NCBI RefSeq assembly: GCF_963678975.1
Contig: NC_089272.1
Span: 62,818,574-62,882,573, forward strand
Reading direction: 5' to 3'
Source of the DNA: Dysidea avara
Taxonomy: Eukaryota > Porifera > Demospongiae > Dictyoceratida > Dysideidae
DNA: 64,000 nt
The stretch's first letter is position 1, and every line of letters begins with the position of its first letter. This document shows, in pieces, positions 35,124-46,834 of the stretch. The position numbers and the translations under genes are program-made. The notes under the pieces were generated by a model that did not search any database, was not told where the DNA came from, and was given only the letters and a program-made list of their open reading frames with translations.

Positions 35124-37640
35124 AATGGGCTTCAGTTTTTCCATTATCCAAACTTCAGTACTTAGAGCCCAATGAGTTTGGATAATAGAGGGACCACTGT
35201 ACTTCAAATGCAGTAGCTATAGAACTACTGTATCTTAAGGAAGAAAAAATGTGTATACACTTAGCATTTAGCCCATTCACTTTTGGTGTGCATTAATTAG
35301 AGTTACCCAGTTCCCCCCATGGCACTGTGCTTAATACACTAAAGTTCTCACGTAAATGATCAAACAAGACAAATAGATGAATAATAAGGAGACACATTTT
35401 CAACAAATTACGGACGTAGAAGTGTGAGTGAAGCTTAAGCTTCTTGATCAACAATAGCAACTGAGCATAAAGCAGGTTGAACCATTACCGATGCTCAAGC
35501 CAATTAACTTATATACGTATGCTGCCTCACATAGATATATACACACCTGCTACATAAACAAAGCAAAGCCTCTGATAATAATAGATGACTTAACAGTAAA
35601 TGACGAAGTTTGGCGCGACTTAAGTTTGGCGAATCAGCTTGTGAAGCAGGTTGGTGGATGAAAGTATGATGAATTCACCACACAGCCAATAGCGAGCAAT
35701 ATAAAATAGCTAATTGACGAATAAAAGTTTAATGAACTTTGCCAAACTTAAGTCACGTCAAACGTTCATCGTTTATGGTATAATGTTCTGCCATGATGTC
35801 ATTATAACCAATAAATTATTTCCCTTTAGATGGTCCATAGCAACTAAATATTAGAGAATGGGTATTACTGCAACTGAGATAGCATTCTGTACAGGTAAAA
35901 AACAAACTATTTAGTTATGCAACTTTGTACTGTAGAGGGTACAAATACTATATAATTTAATGCCATTATTCCACTAATCTGTTATTCTGTATTAGTTCCC
36001 CAAAGTCAGGTGAAGGATGAAACATAATTATACAAATTAACATTATAATATCACAAGGTTGTAAACATTAAAACATATGTTGCTCATGAGCTCATGTGCT
36101 GGCATGGCTCACTGTGCCACCTGAACAATGAGCCTTATCCGAAATTACGTCACAGACATAAAAATGGCCGCTGTAGTGTGGGGACGTTCGTAAAATTTGT
36201 ATGGGCGACTATGGGGAGAAAATTTTTTTAACGGCAATATTTCAGCCAAGGCGGAAGATATCAAGCTCTAACCAACAGGTATGGTGATAAATTTGCTGAA
36301 AGAATAGGAATCTAGCGTTGTTTTGAAAATCAACCGAAAATCGCTTTTACGTACTTATTGTAATGTCTTATAGCCATACCTGCTAGCTACAGTTCGATAT
36401 TTTCCTTCTTGGCTGAGATATTGCAGTTTAAAAATTTTCGTCCCATAGTTGCCCATACAAATTTTACGAATGTCCCCACACTACAGCGGCCATTTTTATG
36501 TCTGTGACGTAATTTCGGATAAGGCTCATTGTAGCAACTAGTCACAAAAGGTAAGCTTGTTAATGCTAATAAGTTTTGATGGGCATTAAATATAAACAGA
36601 GACAGACACACAATTTTTTGACACAATTACAGTGACCAGGCACACGCCTTTCAGTATGTGTGCCTGGTTACAACAGAGTTTGGAGACCTTCAGTATGTGA
36701 CATATATATATATATATACATACAAGTGTAATTAAAAATTTCACATTAGTTGAGTAGGCAATAACACAAGGGGATCTATACCTGCAGCTATACTAGCGGG
36801 CATTTAATTTCTACTTCAGCCTGGCAGCCTGAGCAATGACTGAAGTTGGCACTAGTGTTTGGGTGTCAGTAAGCATTCTTAGTTCATTGCTGTTTAGTCA
36901 AATAAATAGTTTCGTGCTACCTGCCTGCTCAATATCGAATAGTAAGTTTATAGTACTTACTGACACTAGCTGGAGAATCAATCTACAATACAATAGCCTC
37001 TATGACCTTGACAGATACAATGGCTGGTAATCTAACAGTTTTTGCCCATCCCTGCACACACACACACACATGCACACACAGTTGGGAGTTCTTTGGCGGA
37101 GAGCAAGTCTACTGACTTTTTGCCTAGAAGTTGGTCATTAGAGATCCAGGAGATATTTATTTATGTTATTACAGAATACTAGTGGAACACTATCCAATTC
37201 TCTCTGAGTAACAGGGTCTTGCAGATGATTAAGTCCATCTGTAGTCACATTTATTTTGGACCACAATATCTGCCCCATTGTCACATTTTTGAATTACCAG
37301 GGTTTTGTCCTGGTAAAGTCTCTGAGCAAGGCATGCTCGCGTCTTGTGAGATTAGATGCTATGAAATCAGTAGCTTTAATTTCTGATATTTCATTTTTAG
37401 TATTCCCTCCAATGTTGAAGTACAGTTGCAAGCTCACTTAGTGCTTATCACTGCTTTATTATTTTCTCTCAGTGTCAGTTCTATTAGATGGTGCTTTTTG
37501 AAGATTTCTTATTGTATGACAGAAAATATAATGTAAGAGCCTTGCTGTTGGCACGAAGCTTAATATGCCTTGATATGATATGCCTTCAGCTTGATATGGT
37601 TATACTGCGATATATTTTAGATACCTGTACCAGTATCGTC
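35124..37640 (+). repeat. tandem segmental duplication, unit 2, with later insertions
   Basis: It has the same block order as unit 1 but is longer, because an inverted-repeat element (36126-36531) and other sequence were added. A third partial repeat of the right end (GTCTTGTGAGATTAGATGCT, TTTTTAGTATTCCCTCCAAT) occurs at 37638-37770. Confidence 0.65.
36126..36531. mobile_element. inverted-repeat MITE with ~150-bp arms
   Basis: The left end CAATGAGCCTTATCCGAAAT is mirrored at the right end, and the arms stay alignable for about 150 bp (AAAAATGGCCGCTGTAGTGT; ATGGGCGACTATGGG / CCCATAGTTGCCCAT). The centre is short. No target duplication is obvious. The minus frame at 36387-36626 reads through the right arm. 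Confidence 0.75.
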
Positions 37641-37931
37641 TTGTGAGATTAGATGCTATGAAATCTGTAGCTTTAATTTCTGATATTTCATTTTTAGTAT
37701 TCCCTCCAATGTTGCAGTGTAGTTGCAAGTTCACTTAGTGCTTATCACTGCTTTATTATTTTTATTCGACAGAAAGTAAGAGCCTTGCTGCTGGCACAAG
37801 GTTTAAGCCCTTGTGTAGAAGGAATACATCAGACTCTGAGAGCTATACATGCAGTATCCGACAAGTTGGTAATGTGTGTTTGCACATAAGATACAATACA
37901 TGGTATATGATCGTGAGCAGGAGCATATCTA

Positions 37932-38421
37932 ATCCTATGGACAAGGGAGCATGTAACTCAGTAAACAGCGAAATTCAAACATGGCTGCCATGTACTATAA
38001 TAAGTATCTTTTAAAATTTCCTAATTAGGATATTATGTAGAGGCGCATGCTCGAGTACATAACGTTTCCGCTGCAACGAAGCAAAGCTATGGAAACGAAG
38101 TTCAATGGCATGACAGAGGAATCTAGAGCACAGGCTTAGCAGGACAGTCTTTCTACAGTCACTAATCACGTAAAATCACGTGAAATTACTCCACTTGACT
38201 ATTCCAAGCTCTACCTTCGACTCAATGATCTTCCTATCAAAGCAGCTTTACATAAGACGATGGAGTAACAGCCAATTTAGTGTATCCCTGCTGTGCGTAA
38301 GAATGATGTAACCAACTATATACATAGTATCACTGGACGCCATGTTGAATTTCACCCTAGTATTGGTAGTGTATGGAGTTACAGTGTACATGTACAGTAC
38401 ATGCTCCCTTGTCCATAGGAT
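37932..38421. mobile_element. TIR element (ATCCTATGGACAAGGGAGCA)
   Basis: The left end ATCCTATGGACAAGGGAGCA matches the reverse complement of the right end, and the TIR continues through TGTAACTC and GAAATTCAAACATGG / CCATGTTGAATTTC. There is no coding content. Confidence 0.65.
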
Positions 38422-39315
38422 TCAATGAGCTCCTGTTGTGAGTACCTTTTGCAAAACAATTTCACTAAATCAGGCGTGCACCCACAGCTGGCCTTTGGCT
38501 GACTGTGGGTACCACCTAAACCATTCACCTACAAAAGGCAAACAAATCATTTCAACACACCCTTTCTATCAGATAGCTCCTCACAAAGTAATGTAATTGA
38601 ACAGTATTTTTGAATAAATCTTTAATATAAACAATTTTGTAGATGAGGTACGTAATTGAAAGTATGAATTGACAATTTGCTGTTATTGTGTCCTACCAAT
38701 ATACATACAGCTGTATGAAACAGAGCAGAATGCACTGAGACAACTTAATACATACACAAGAAGCACACTGGTAGGATTAGTTCTACTACATTATATTCTA
38801 CGTCATACTTTTTGATTAATTATGCTGTTTGAGTGTGGCTGTTTTCATAACATTTCTTACATTACTGTACTACACTGTATTAGTGAAATTACAGGTATCT
38901 GTATAACTGAACTGTATGAGCAAATATAACACTTTGCGTGGGAGTATCAAAGTGTTGAAGAGTGCTTTACTAGTTTTTAAAAATACATGTACTGTAGCAA
39001 AGGCCACAAGGCACCTGCAAAACTGAAGCAAAATCAGGCAGTGAAATTATTGTATAGCACGACTCTAATAAATTTAAGCAGTCTCCATTCACACCGTACA
39101 GCATGATTCTAAGCAATTACTTGTGTGTAACAGTTGCTATCAGGTAAAGCTCATATTGGTGGTATAGAAAAGTGCATTGCACATGCACCCACACACACTA
39201 CACACACATACTCAACTCACATATATATATCAGCCCATTCACCAGAAGCTGTTTCTTGTGAACAACTCTTGTAAGTAAACATGTATCAATTTAGTATCTA
39301 GCAAATACCTAAAAT
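38422..39315. other. stretch without recognised features
   Basis: No exon or TIR pair is supported. A short CACACA-rich patch lies at 39185-39215. Confidence 0.4.
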
Positions 39316-39775
39316 CAAGAGTTCATAATATATATACTAAGGAGAGTATCCTACTCTCATATACCCCTGTAGAAAGACGTATCGTGAAGTTATGATGTAA
39401 CACTTCTGAGTTCGCCCGTTTTTCTTTGTATAATTAACGATGTCATTAGTTGAACATGGTATCGATTGAACGCGTGCCTACCAACGTCGCTAGCAACCAA
39501 ATTAACTCCAGCTCTAAGCGTTTCTCACCCAACTACAATCGTTCCTTCATGGGTTAAGACCGCTTCGTAGGCGTTTCTTACTAGGCCATTCGCGAATACG
39601 GCTATCCTGAGCGTCGCAAGTGTGAAACGGTGCTAACGATTCTTGCACTTTTACGGCTTCCTGTACGTCACAAACCACAACATCTTGTCGTTACGTCATA
39701 ACTTCACGATACGCCTTTCTACAGGGGTATATGAGAGTAGGATACTCTCCTTAGTATATATATTATGAACTCTTG
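39316..39775. mobile_element. CAAGAGTTCATAATA element, copy with CTAAAAT 7-bp TSD
   Basis: CTAAAAT flanks both sides (39309-39315, 39776-39782). The ends and interior closely match the copy at 32709-33174, including TCGATTGAACGCGTGCCTA. It is non-autonomous. Confidence 0.85.
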
Positions 39776-40669
39776 CTAAAATGTATTGGTATCAGATTGA
39801 CTAGTAGTAAGTGATATCAATACATCACTAACGCAACACAATACACACAGATGCACAATGCAAAGCAAAGCATTTGACTATACCATAATGCAGTCATGCC
39901 TACCCAGTGAAATAGCACTTTCAGTTGACCTGTGTTACTAAACGCCTGGAATGGGTTGTGTTGTAACAACTTAATGAAGGTCTACCTTTTGACTGGCTAG
40001 TTTCTAAACTTAATAAAGCACGGGAAAACCATGTGTAGTAAGCTGTTTATCCAGTGCTACTACTGTCGCAGGCAATTTACCCTGCCTCTTCGAAATTCAT
40101 TATTGCTATAATTGATAATTTTCAAAATTCATGCTCCACACAACAGCTTTTGGAGGTAAGAATATAGTGGAAATGTTCAGTAGTAAGCTAAGAGCATCAT
40201 TGAAATACAGTGAACTTGGTTGTGATTCTAAATAATATAAGTTCACTGGTAGATGCTATGCAATCACGTGAGTATAATGAATAAAATGTTGAGATAACAG
40301 CATAATGAATAAAACCATGCGGAAGAGTATTTGCAGCAGGCGAAACAATGAATCTGCTTAGAGTGGAAATAAATTAAATACACTACGATCTGGGACTATT
40401 ATAAAAAGGAAAAGATTCGTACGCACGCAATTCATTACAATACACTCATACCCGTCTTATTTATCGCCGTATCTAGTAGTAACTTCCTCCTTCAGTGTTC
40501 GTATTTTAAATTCCATGTCACACCTGATTTTTTTTTCTGGCGACTTCCCGAAATTTTCAAACAAAAAAACGGGAAGTCTTAGAGTTGTAACCTTGGTAAC
40601 AGTTTAGTAGGTTTTCTGCTGAGTTTCAACTTTAGTCTCTCTAGCTTTTAGCCACTCTGGCTCTTAGTT
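39776..40669. other. stretch without recognised features
   Basis: Probably the upstream flank of the exon at 40670. CACGTG occurs at about 40266. No TIR pair was found. Confidence 0.35.
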
Positions 40670-40769
40670 ATGCGGAAACTATTGGTGTTTATTGTACCAC
40701 ACGCCATGAGCAGTAGTCAGAATCCGTCTCGGGTCATGCGGGTACTGAGACCTGCCGGAGGAAGTGCAG
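40670..40769 (+). CDS. possible first exon of a Jupiter/HN1-like gene
   Basis: ATG at 40670 (or the in-frame ATG at 40706) opens a frame to a GCAG|GTGCGT donor at 40769, phase 1. The peptide contains SSSQNPSRVMRVLRPAGGSA. Jupiter/HN1 (JPT) microtubule-associated proteins carry NSSRVLRPPGGGSS near the N-terminus, so SRV..LRP(A)GGS is suggestive, with an extra VMR insertion. No downstream JPT motif is visible. The exon-like array from 41253 follows. The similarity is short and could be chance. Confidence 0.3.
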
Positions 40770-41030
40770 GTGCGTGCGTAATTTTAGAGAACTTAATTTG
40801 TGTATTGGTACTTGACCTACAGGCTCAGATAATTAAGTGGAACTCCAAGGAGCTCAACTCGTTCTTCTGTATCGACTGTGGAGCCACAACTTAATAAAAT
40901 AGCCAGCCGCTATTTCTCAGTTTCCGCGACCAAATTGCAAAAGAATGTGGTGTGGCTGTACGAGACTAGCAGTGATGCAGTCGCATTAGTTTAATGGCTA
41001 CAGTATGCAAATTTTATTTACAGTGGAACC

Positions 41031-41233
41031 TCAGTTATTAGGATTTTCGGTTAACCGAACTACGGAAATGACTGCTCTATTAGAGTAGTGACTGTTCTAT
41101 TAGGATATTTGAAAGTACTGATATTTAAAAATGCTATTTTAAGGTTATTTATACGCAGTTTCAGATATATGGACTTTTCAGACTTATGGATTACCCCTGG
41201 TCCCAAGGGGTTCGGATAACTGAGGTTCCACTG
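41031..41233. mobile_element. Tigger/pogo-like MITE (CAGTGGAACCTCAGTTAT)
   Basis: The ends CAGTGGAACCTCAGTTAT are inverted at both sides, with TA at the left (41029-41030). The interior contains TCTATTAGAGTAGTGACTGT. CAGTGGAACCTC...ATCCGAA ends are typical of TA-inserting pogo/Tigger relatives. Confidence 0.7.
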
Positions 41234-41252
41234 TGTGTTTATGACATTTTCT

Positions 41253-41995
41253 TTAGGCATGTCACCAAACCTGACAAATGATCAGTGGAATTGGATCCAA
41301 TGTTGGCTATAATGTACGTTTAATTTTATTTATACTCTGTTATCACTATAGAGATGTCACTGAACCTGACAACCAATACTGACCATCTAGAGTCTTGGTG
41401 ATGGCTGTACGTTTATAAATTTCATTAGTTTGTGTTCATTATACTATTGTTTTCCTAGAGACATCACCAAAGCAAACAACCAATGCAGTCTGTCTAGACT
41501 CCTGCAATGATGACTACAATGTACGTTTATAAATTTCATCAGTTTGTGTTTATTATACTCTGCTTTTCCTATATAGAGATGTCACCAAACCAGACAACCA
41601 ATGATGCTGACTGCGTAGAGTCCCACTGACGGTTACAATGTACGTTTATAAATTTCATTAGTTTGTGTGTTCATTGCTATGTTTTTCCTATTATAGAGGT
41701 GTACAATCAATGCTGACCATCTACAGTCCCACTGCATGCCAGTGCTTACCATCTAGAGTTCCACTGATGTCTACAATGTACGTTTATAAATTTCATTACT
41801 GAGTTTGTGTATTCATTATGTTTTTCCTATATAGAAAGATGTCGCCACAACGGACCACAACCGATGCAAGTCCTGCACTGATGGTTGAATGTACGTTTTA
41901 TAAATTTCATTAGTTTGTTTGTTCATTGTATGTTTTTCTTATAGAAATGTCACCATCCTGATAGGGACGTCTTGCCAGAACTTGACAACCAAAAC
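41253..41995 (+). repeat. tandem array of ~115-bp units, each exon-like
   Basis: Seven diverged units repeat the order TTTTCCTATAG|AGATGTCACCAAACC...ACAACCAATGC...CTACAAT|GTACGTTTATAAATTTCAT. Every unit carries an acceptor-like pyrimidine tract plus AG. Units 1-6 carry the donor-like GTACGT; the last unit lacks it. The exon-like parts are about 55-81 nt and not multiples of three; several contain stops in all frames. It is either a minisatellite that happens to carry splice-like ends or a duplicated non-coding exon. Confidence 0.7.
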
Positions 41996-42033
41996 TGCAT
42001 GGGCATCTGCTGTCAAATGGCATTGATATCCTA

Positions 42034-42140
42034 TAAGAAGAAACAGTGATTTTAACTGTGTTAACAATGCTGCATTAAATGCAATTGAAATGTATTTTAA
42101 CTGTGTTAACAATGCTGCATTAAATGCAATTGAAATGTAT
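42034..42140 (+). repeat. two copies of a 46-bp unit
   Basis: TTTTAACTGTGTTAACAATG followed by CTGCATTAAATGCAATTG occurs twice in direct tandem, and GAAATACAATTAAAATAC follows. Confidence 0.85.
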
Positions 42141-42202
42141 TTGAAATACAATTAAAATACAAACGATATTATAAATATGTTGGAGTGTGAAGGTCATACC
42201 AT

Positions 42203-42306
42203 CAGGCCTGCCAACCTGGAAAGTAAAAAAATCTTGAGATTTCTGTACCTTTATTGTAGTATTGCAGTGTGTAGTAAAAAAAAACTGGTAGATGCTATGC
42301 TGAGAC

Positions 42307-42343
<37 letters not shown>

Positions 42344-42445
42344 TCTCAACTTTGCCTCAAAAACCGTGAGATTCGATCTGCTGCCCTTGAGCAGGGTAGT
42401 GAAACCGTGAGACTCACGGTAAACCCGTGAGAGTTGGCAGGCCTG
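42203..42445. mobile_element. element with CAGGCCTGCCAAC ends and 6-bp TSD
   Basis: TACCAT flanks both sides (42197-42202, 42446-42451). The ends are CAGGCCTGCCAAC, inverted. It contains a 34-base A run (42308-42341) bracketed by TGAGACC and GGTCTCA. It sits inside another repeat with GTGTGA.GGTCA motifs. The end type and 6-bp TSD match 51294-52057. Confidence 0.75.
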
Positions 42446-42451
42446 TACCAT

Positions 42452-44640
42452 TGAAGTGTGAGGGTCACACCTTGGGTGTGAGTATCACACTTGGATTTGG
42501 TATGTCCCCTGTGGCAGAGATTTCACACCGGTTTCAGTGTGATATTCACACTTCCAAATTTACTGTGTATAAATTTATTCATCAGCACACACATGCATTT
42601 TATCCTTGCCATGCATGCCCATGTATTTCCCACTATAGTCCTATACTAATGTACCTAAATCTATGTACATGATCTCACTTTGTCTGCAGAACTTTACATA
42701 AATGGCACTGTGCATGTATATATGCTACTTTATACAGTAGCTATCAGAAGCATGCAGATGGTATATTTATACTCAATTATAAGTGTGGATAACTGATAAT
42801 TTACAACAGAATTGGGTAAATAAGCAAGGAGAGCAATTACAACATGCATGGTAGCTAGTAAGTTCTAACTGAATTATACATATATGCATATACTGCTTGT
42901 GCAAAGCTAATAACTGGAAAAATGAACTTCGTAAGTGTCATCAGTTGTGCAACATGGCTCCTCACTGTATTTGCATTTTTATATACTATGTACACTCTTC
43001 TTCTTTTGAAGATCCAATTTCTTGTTTACGTACTTTTCTTGTTTATACATACTGTAAATAGTATATTCATCACACTGGACCTACAGCACAAATTAATGTG
43101 GATGTTGTTAACTTTAAGGAGTACATTCAGATAAGAGTAGCTAAATACATTGTCTTCCCATCCACAAGCATGACAGTAAGTAGCGAGTAGCTATACAACA
43201 CACTTAACAATAATAAAACAATGCTACTTAATATACATTCATTACTGAACTATACATTAGAACTCATATATAAACTCACCATAAAATCTCTGCCATGTTA
43301 TGTTTTCCTATACTTCATCTCAGCAGGCAATGCACATGCCTCATTCAATAGCAAAGATTCAGCGAACTACAGTTTTAAAAAAATTATTGCACAATTAATT
43401 ACTATGCATGTCTAATATTGCTATATGCTACAGCCATGCAGATTTACATTAATTTGCAAACTAAAAACGTTACTTTCTCTAGAGTTATATCTCTTTGCTA
43501 CCTCCCTCAATGTTATTGTATCAGCATTCTCCAGGTCTTCCTCTGTTTGAGCAATCATTATACATTGTACTTCTCGAGCTCATCTGATTAAAATTGTCTG
43601 TTCAACACACCTTTAGTGCCACCAGGCATAAATATCCATTTTTAAGTGGAAGCTAGTGTACTAACAAATTAAAGGTAAACAATAGATTATATGTAGCAAC
43701 AATAAAATAAAATATTTAATGAAATAATATATATATGCCTGAAAAAATTGGCTCCATTTGCCAATGGATGCAAATTATTTAATATGGTTGCTATGTTGTA
43801 ACCAATCAGAATGCAGTATATGGATAATTATATCAAAATCTTATGTTTATATTTAGTTACAATGCTACCTCTACTGGCTTAGCGTTTATATAACTATGCA
43901 TTCCAGTTATATTCATTGAAAAATCGTGAATATCAATATGCTGGCACAATTCTACAGCCTAAAAGAAATCAATGTCTTTTGTCCTAAATAATGCTTTAGA
44001 AGATCAAACTTCAAATTTCAGTTTCTGAGTAAGACAAGGAGCATACTGCTCTTGTTTTATGTTGAAGGGATAATTGGGCACCTTTAAACCCAAACACATT
44101 TTTACAAAGTTCATATATACAAGTATAGAAAAACCCCTATAGTAGAGTTTTGGGTAATATTGCTCTATATAGCTTTTAATTATTGTACTAATCTTTGACT
44201 ATCTTCAGGAGTATTTGTAAACACATAAATATTATGTGTGGGTATTGTTCTAATTGTAGGGATGTGTAGGCAGACCATTTATAGGCAAAATGACAGACTA
44301 TTGTATATAATATTATTAATCAATAACTGAAAGTACACAATAACAACTAACTCTTACAACTACAGTACATAATATTAATGTTACAGGTATGCATAAATTA
44401 CATCATGTCACATCATTACATTACATCATTAACTCTATTATAGATATGGAGGAGTAGCATTTGTAATAATGGCCTAGTTTTTGAATTTTCATTGTATCAA
44501 CAATGGATCATGAATCCAATAAGAAGCAATATATGTGTAGCAATTGCAGCCACAATGTACTGTGTGGAAGAAGAAACAAAAATTAAAATTTACCATACGT
44601 TGTCAGTGTGTGCAGTTGCTATGCAACAGCTAGATAATTT
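42452..44640. other. stretch without recognised genes
   Basis: Positions 42452-42570 complete the host GTGTGAGGGTCACACC repeat. Beyond that I see no supported exon or element. Frames at 42922-43134 and 43221-43415 are hydrophobic and unsupported. Confidence 0.4.
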
Positions 44641-44907
44641 GTGACTAGATTTGCAAAAAGGTACCTTTTTCACAGACAAAATTTGACCCATGTATATTTT
44701 GAAATTCGGGGTTTCATAAGTTTTTGAACATACCTTATAATTGCCTGCATGCAACTATCCATGAGTGCGTGTACAGTAGCTACTAGTATCTATCTGCATT
44801 TTGATACTAAGAGCAAGTTTATCAGTGTAAGGAGTCAAGTGTTACATCATTTTGTTTGCTGGTATGTAAAATGTATGGAAAAGGTACCTTTTCACAAATC
44901 TGGTCAT
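44641..44907. mobile_element. diverged member of the GTGACCGGATTTGC family
   Basis: The left end GTGACTAGATTTGCAAAAAG and mirrored right end ATGACCAGATTTGTGAAAAG, followed by GTACC on both sides, resemble the elements at 54887-55137 and 61932-62168. The copy is old. Confidence 0.5.
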
Positions 44908-46046
44908 TTTAACTCAACTATTCTAAAGAACGCATACAGTATACCAGCTTGTGTACTTTCAAATCAATTACGCTGTGGATAAATGAAGTCATTTATTATA
45001 AAAATGCAAGATGGAAATCCATGACAAATAAGGCGGACGAGGCAATAAATCAATATGTACAAAAGTCAGAAGACATCAAGAAAATAATCCACAGGTGCTT
45101 ACATAAACCATCATAATTATATGGGTGATGGCTCTATTGCATGTATTTTGTGGAACTGTCAGATACTTTGATGAAATGAAATGTTAAACAGACAACGAGA
45201 TACATTGTTATAGATTATACACCAACAACTATGTATAAATCAAGACATATTATATTTAATCCCCTTCCTTTGATTTATACTTTTCAGACTTATACTATAT
45301 GTAGCTAGGTGTTATCATGTTTTTCGTAAAGCTTCTAACCCAGCTGATTGACCTTTATTAGTTTTGACAATGTAGAATTCCATCAGATCCTACCAGATCA
45401 GCAGGACTTAACACAATTCAAGACTGGATCTGCCAACAGTGTGATGAATTCATGATTGTTTTTATCATATATTGTCCTAAATCAAGATGTCAGTTTCATC
45501 ACTTATATATATATATATATAGTCATGCGAGATATCATGTTATTCTTTTATTTTAAGGAATGCTTTATTTTAAATAGGTTTGCATCATGCAGTAAAGTAA
45601 ATTATATCTTAATCACAGTAAAGCTAAATTGATCTTAGTTCTAGAGAATAGAATAGCTATAATCAGATCAACTTACCCTGCCATTCACTAGAATTGACAC
45701 ATATAAATTCAGCTTCTTTCCTTCCACTGCTATATGGAACAACTTGCAACCAGAGACTTTTGAAGCTTCATCTATCACCGTGTTTAACAACCTTCTTATA
45801 AATGAACTATAAAATCGTAATTAGTTAGCTATATATTTTGATTTGTATATATTGCATTTATACTCGCTGTGCGAGGTCTTGCAATTATATAATAATAATA
45901 AAATATATGATTGCTCTATTGAGTATCTCGATCTTCACTGAACAGAAAGACTAGCTCCTCCCCCCTCCCTCTTCCCCGAACAGAAATGAAAGCAGAGTGT
46001 CATCAGGCGTATAGTCAATAGGTACGGTAGTGCAAAAACCTTCTGC
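44908..46046. other. stretch without recognised genes
   Basis: A (TA)n run lies at about 45504-45522 and a TGCTCTATTGAGTATCTCGATC motif at 45913. An open segment at 44995-45095 is noted as rejected. Confidence 0.4.
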
Positions 46047-46130
46047 TTAATATTATACGCATACCAGGTTAGCTATACTCAGATGGTACGATTTTCCGTA
46101 CCATACGCGTATGGTTGTACCAAGAGTTCA

Positions 46131-46834
46131 TAATACAAGTAAGGGAGAGAGTATCTAACTGGAATACATCCAGGAAAATCACTGAGTCAAGTAACACATT
46201 AAGCCTGTTCACAGAATAAAGCCTTGACCTTATCAATACCAATAAGCACCAACCAACAGTTCTCTATTACCAGAAGTAGTGTTAATTTGATCAAAGGTAA
46301 GCTTAACACAGTGATTTTGTACAGGCTATATTGGAAGCTGGATACTCTCTCCTTTACTTAGCTATACAATGGCGGATCCAGGATGGGGCATTTGGGGCAA
46401 ATGCCCCCCCCCCCCCCCACTCACCTTGTGGAGGAGCCATATTTCTGATTAAAACACTAAACTTTATGCCAGGCAAGATCAGCTTATTAAACTCACGAAA
46501 TATACACAATTTATTACGAATTCTCCTGCTACTAAAGCGAACCAAAGTCAAACTAACTATGAAATGCGTCACTCAGCACCTTTGTGCATACTAAGCGCCT
46601 CTAAAATAATTATCGTGTTGTTTAAGAAAGACTTCACAGCCTTCTGCAAAGGCCAAAATGGTAAAAAAGCAACAGTGAGATACTACTAAGAGGTGTATTA
46701 TTTGCTGCTCCAAAAATGCAGCAATTAACAAGATGATCTGGCCTATAAACGTGACTACCTACAAGTGACTTGCCCGTTTGTGCCCCTCCCCTTGCCAGGT
46801 CCTGGATCCGCCCCTGCTATATTATGAACTCTTG
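46131..46834. mobile_element. CAAGAGTTCATAATA element, copy with GTTGTAC 7-bp TSD
   Basis: GTTGTAC occurs at 46124-46130 and 46835-46841. The ends are CAAGAGTTCATAATACAAGT and, mirrored, CAAGAGTTCATAATATAG, then GGATACTCTCTCC on both arms. A second element (46367-46816) sits near its right end. Confidence 0.8.
46367..46816. mobile_element. hAT-like element (CAATGGCGGATCCAGG) with 5-bp TSD
   Basis: CTATA flanks both sides (46362-46366, 46817-46821). The ends are CAATGGCGGATCCAGG and, mirrored, CAGGGGCGGATCCAGG. A run of about 15 C follows ATGCCCC near the left end. It is non-autonomous. Confidence 0.75.

Noticed and set aside
42177-42451. Frames with poly-Lys or poly-Phe
   Set aside because: They read the 34-base A run inside a transposable element.
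44995-45095. Open segment reading NARWKSMTNKADEAINQYVQ then KSEDIKKIIHR
   Set aside because: Protein-like, but no convincing acceptor and no family recognised; a downstream stop follows immediately.
46331-46594. Open frames on both strands at the C-rich region
   Set aside because: They cross element boundaries (46367) and read low-complexity C runs.
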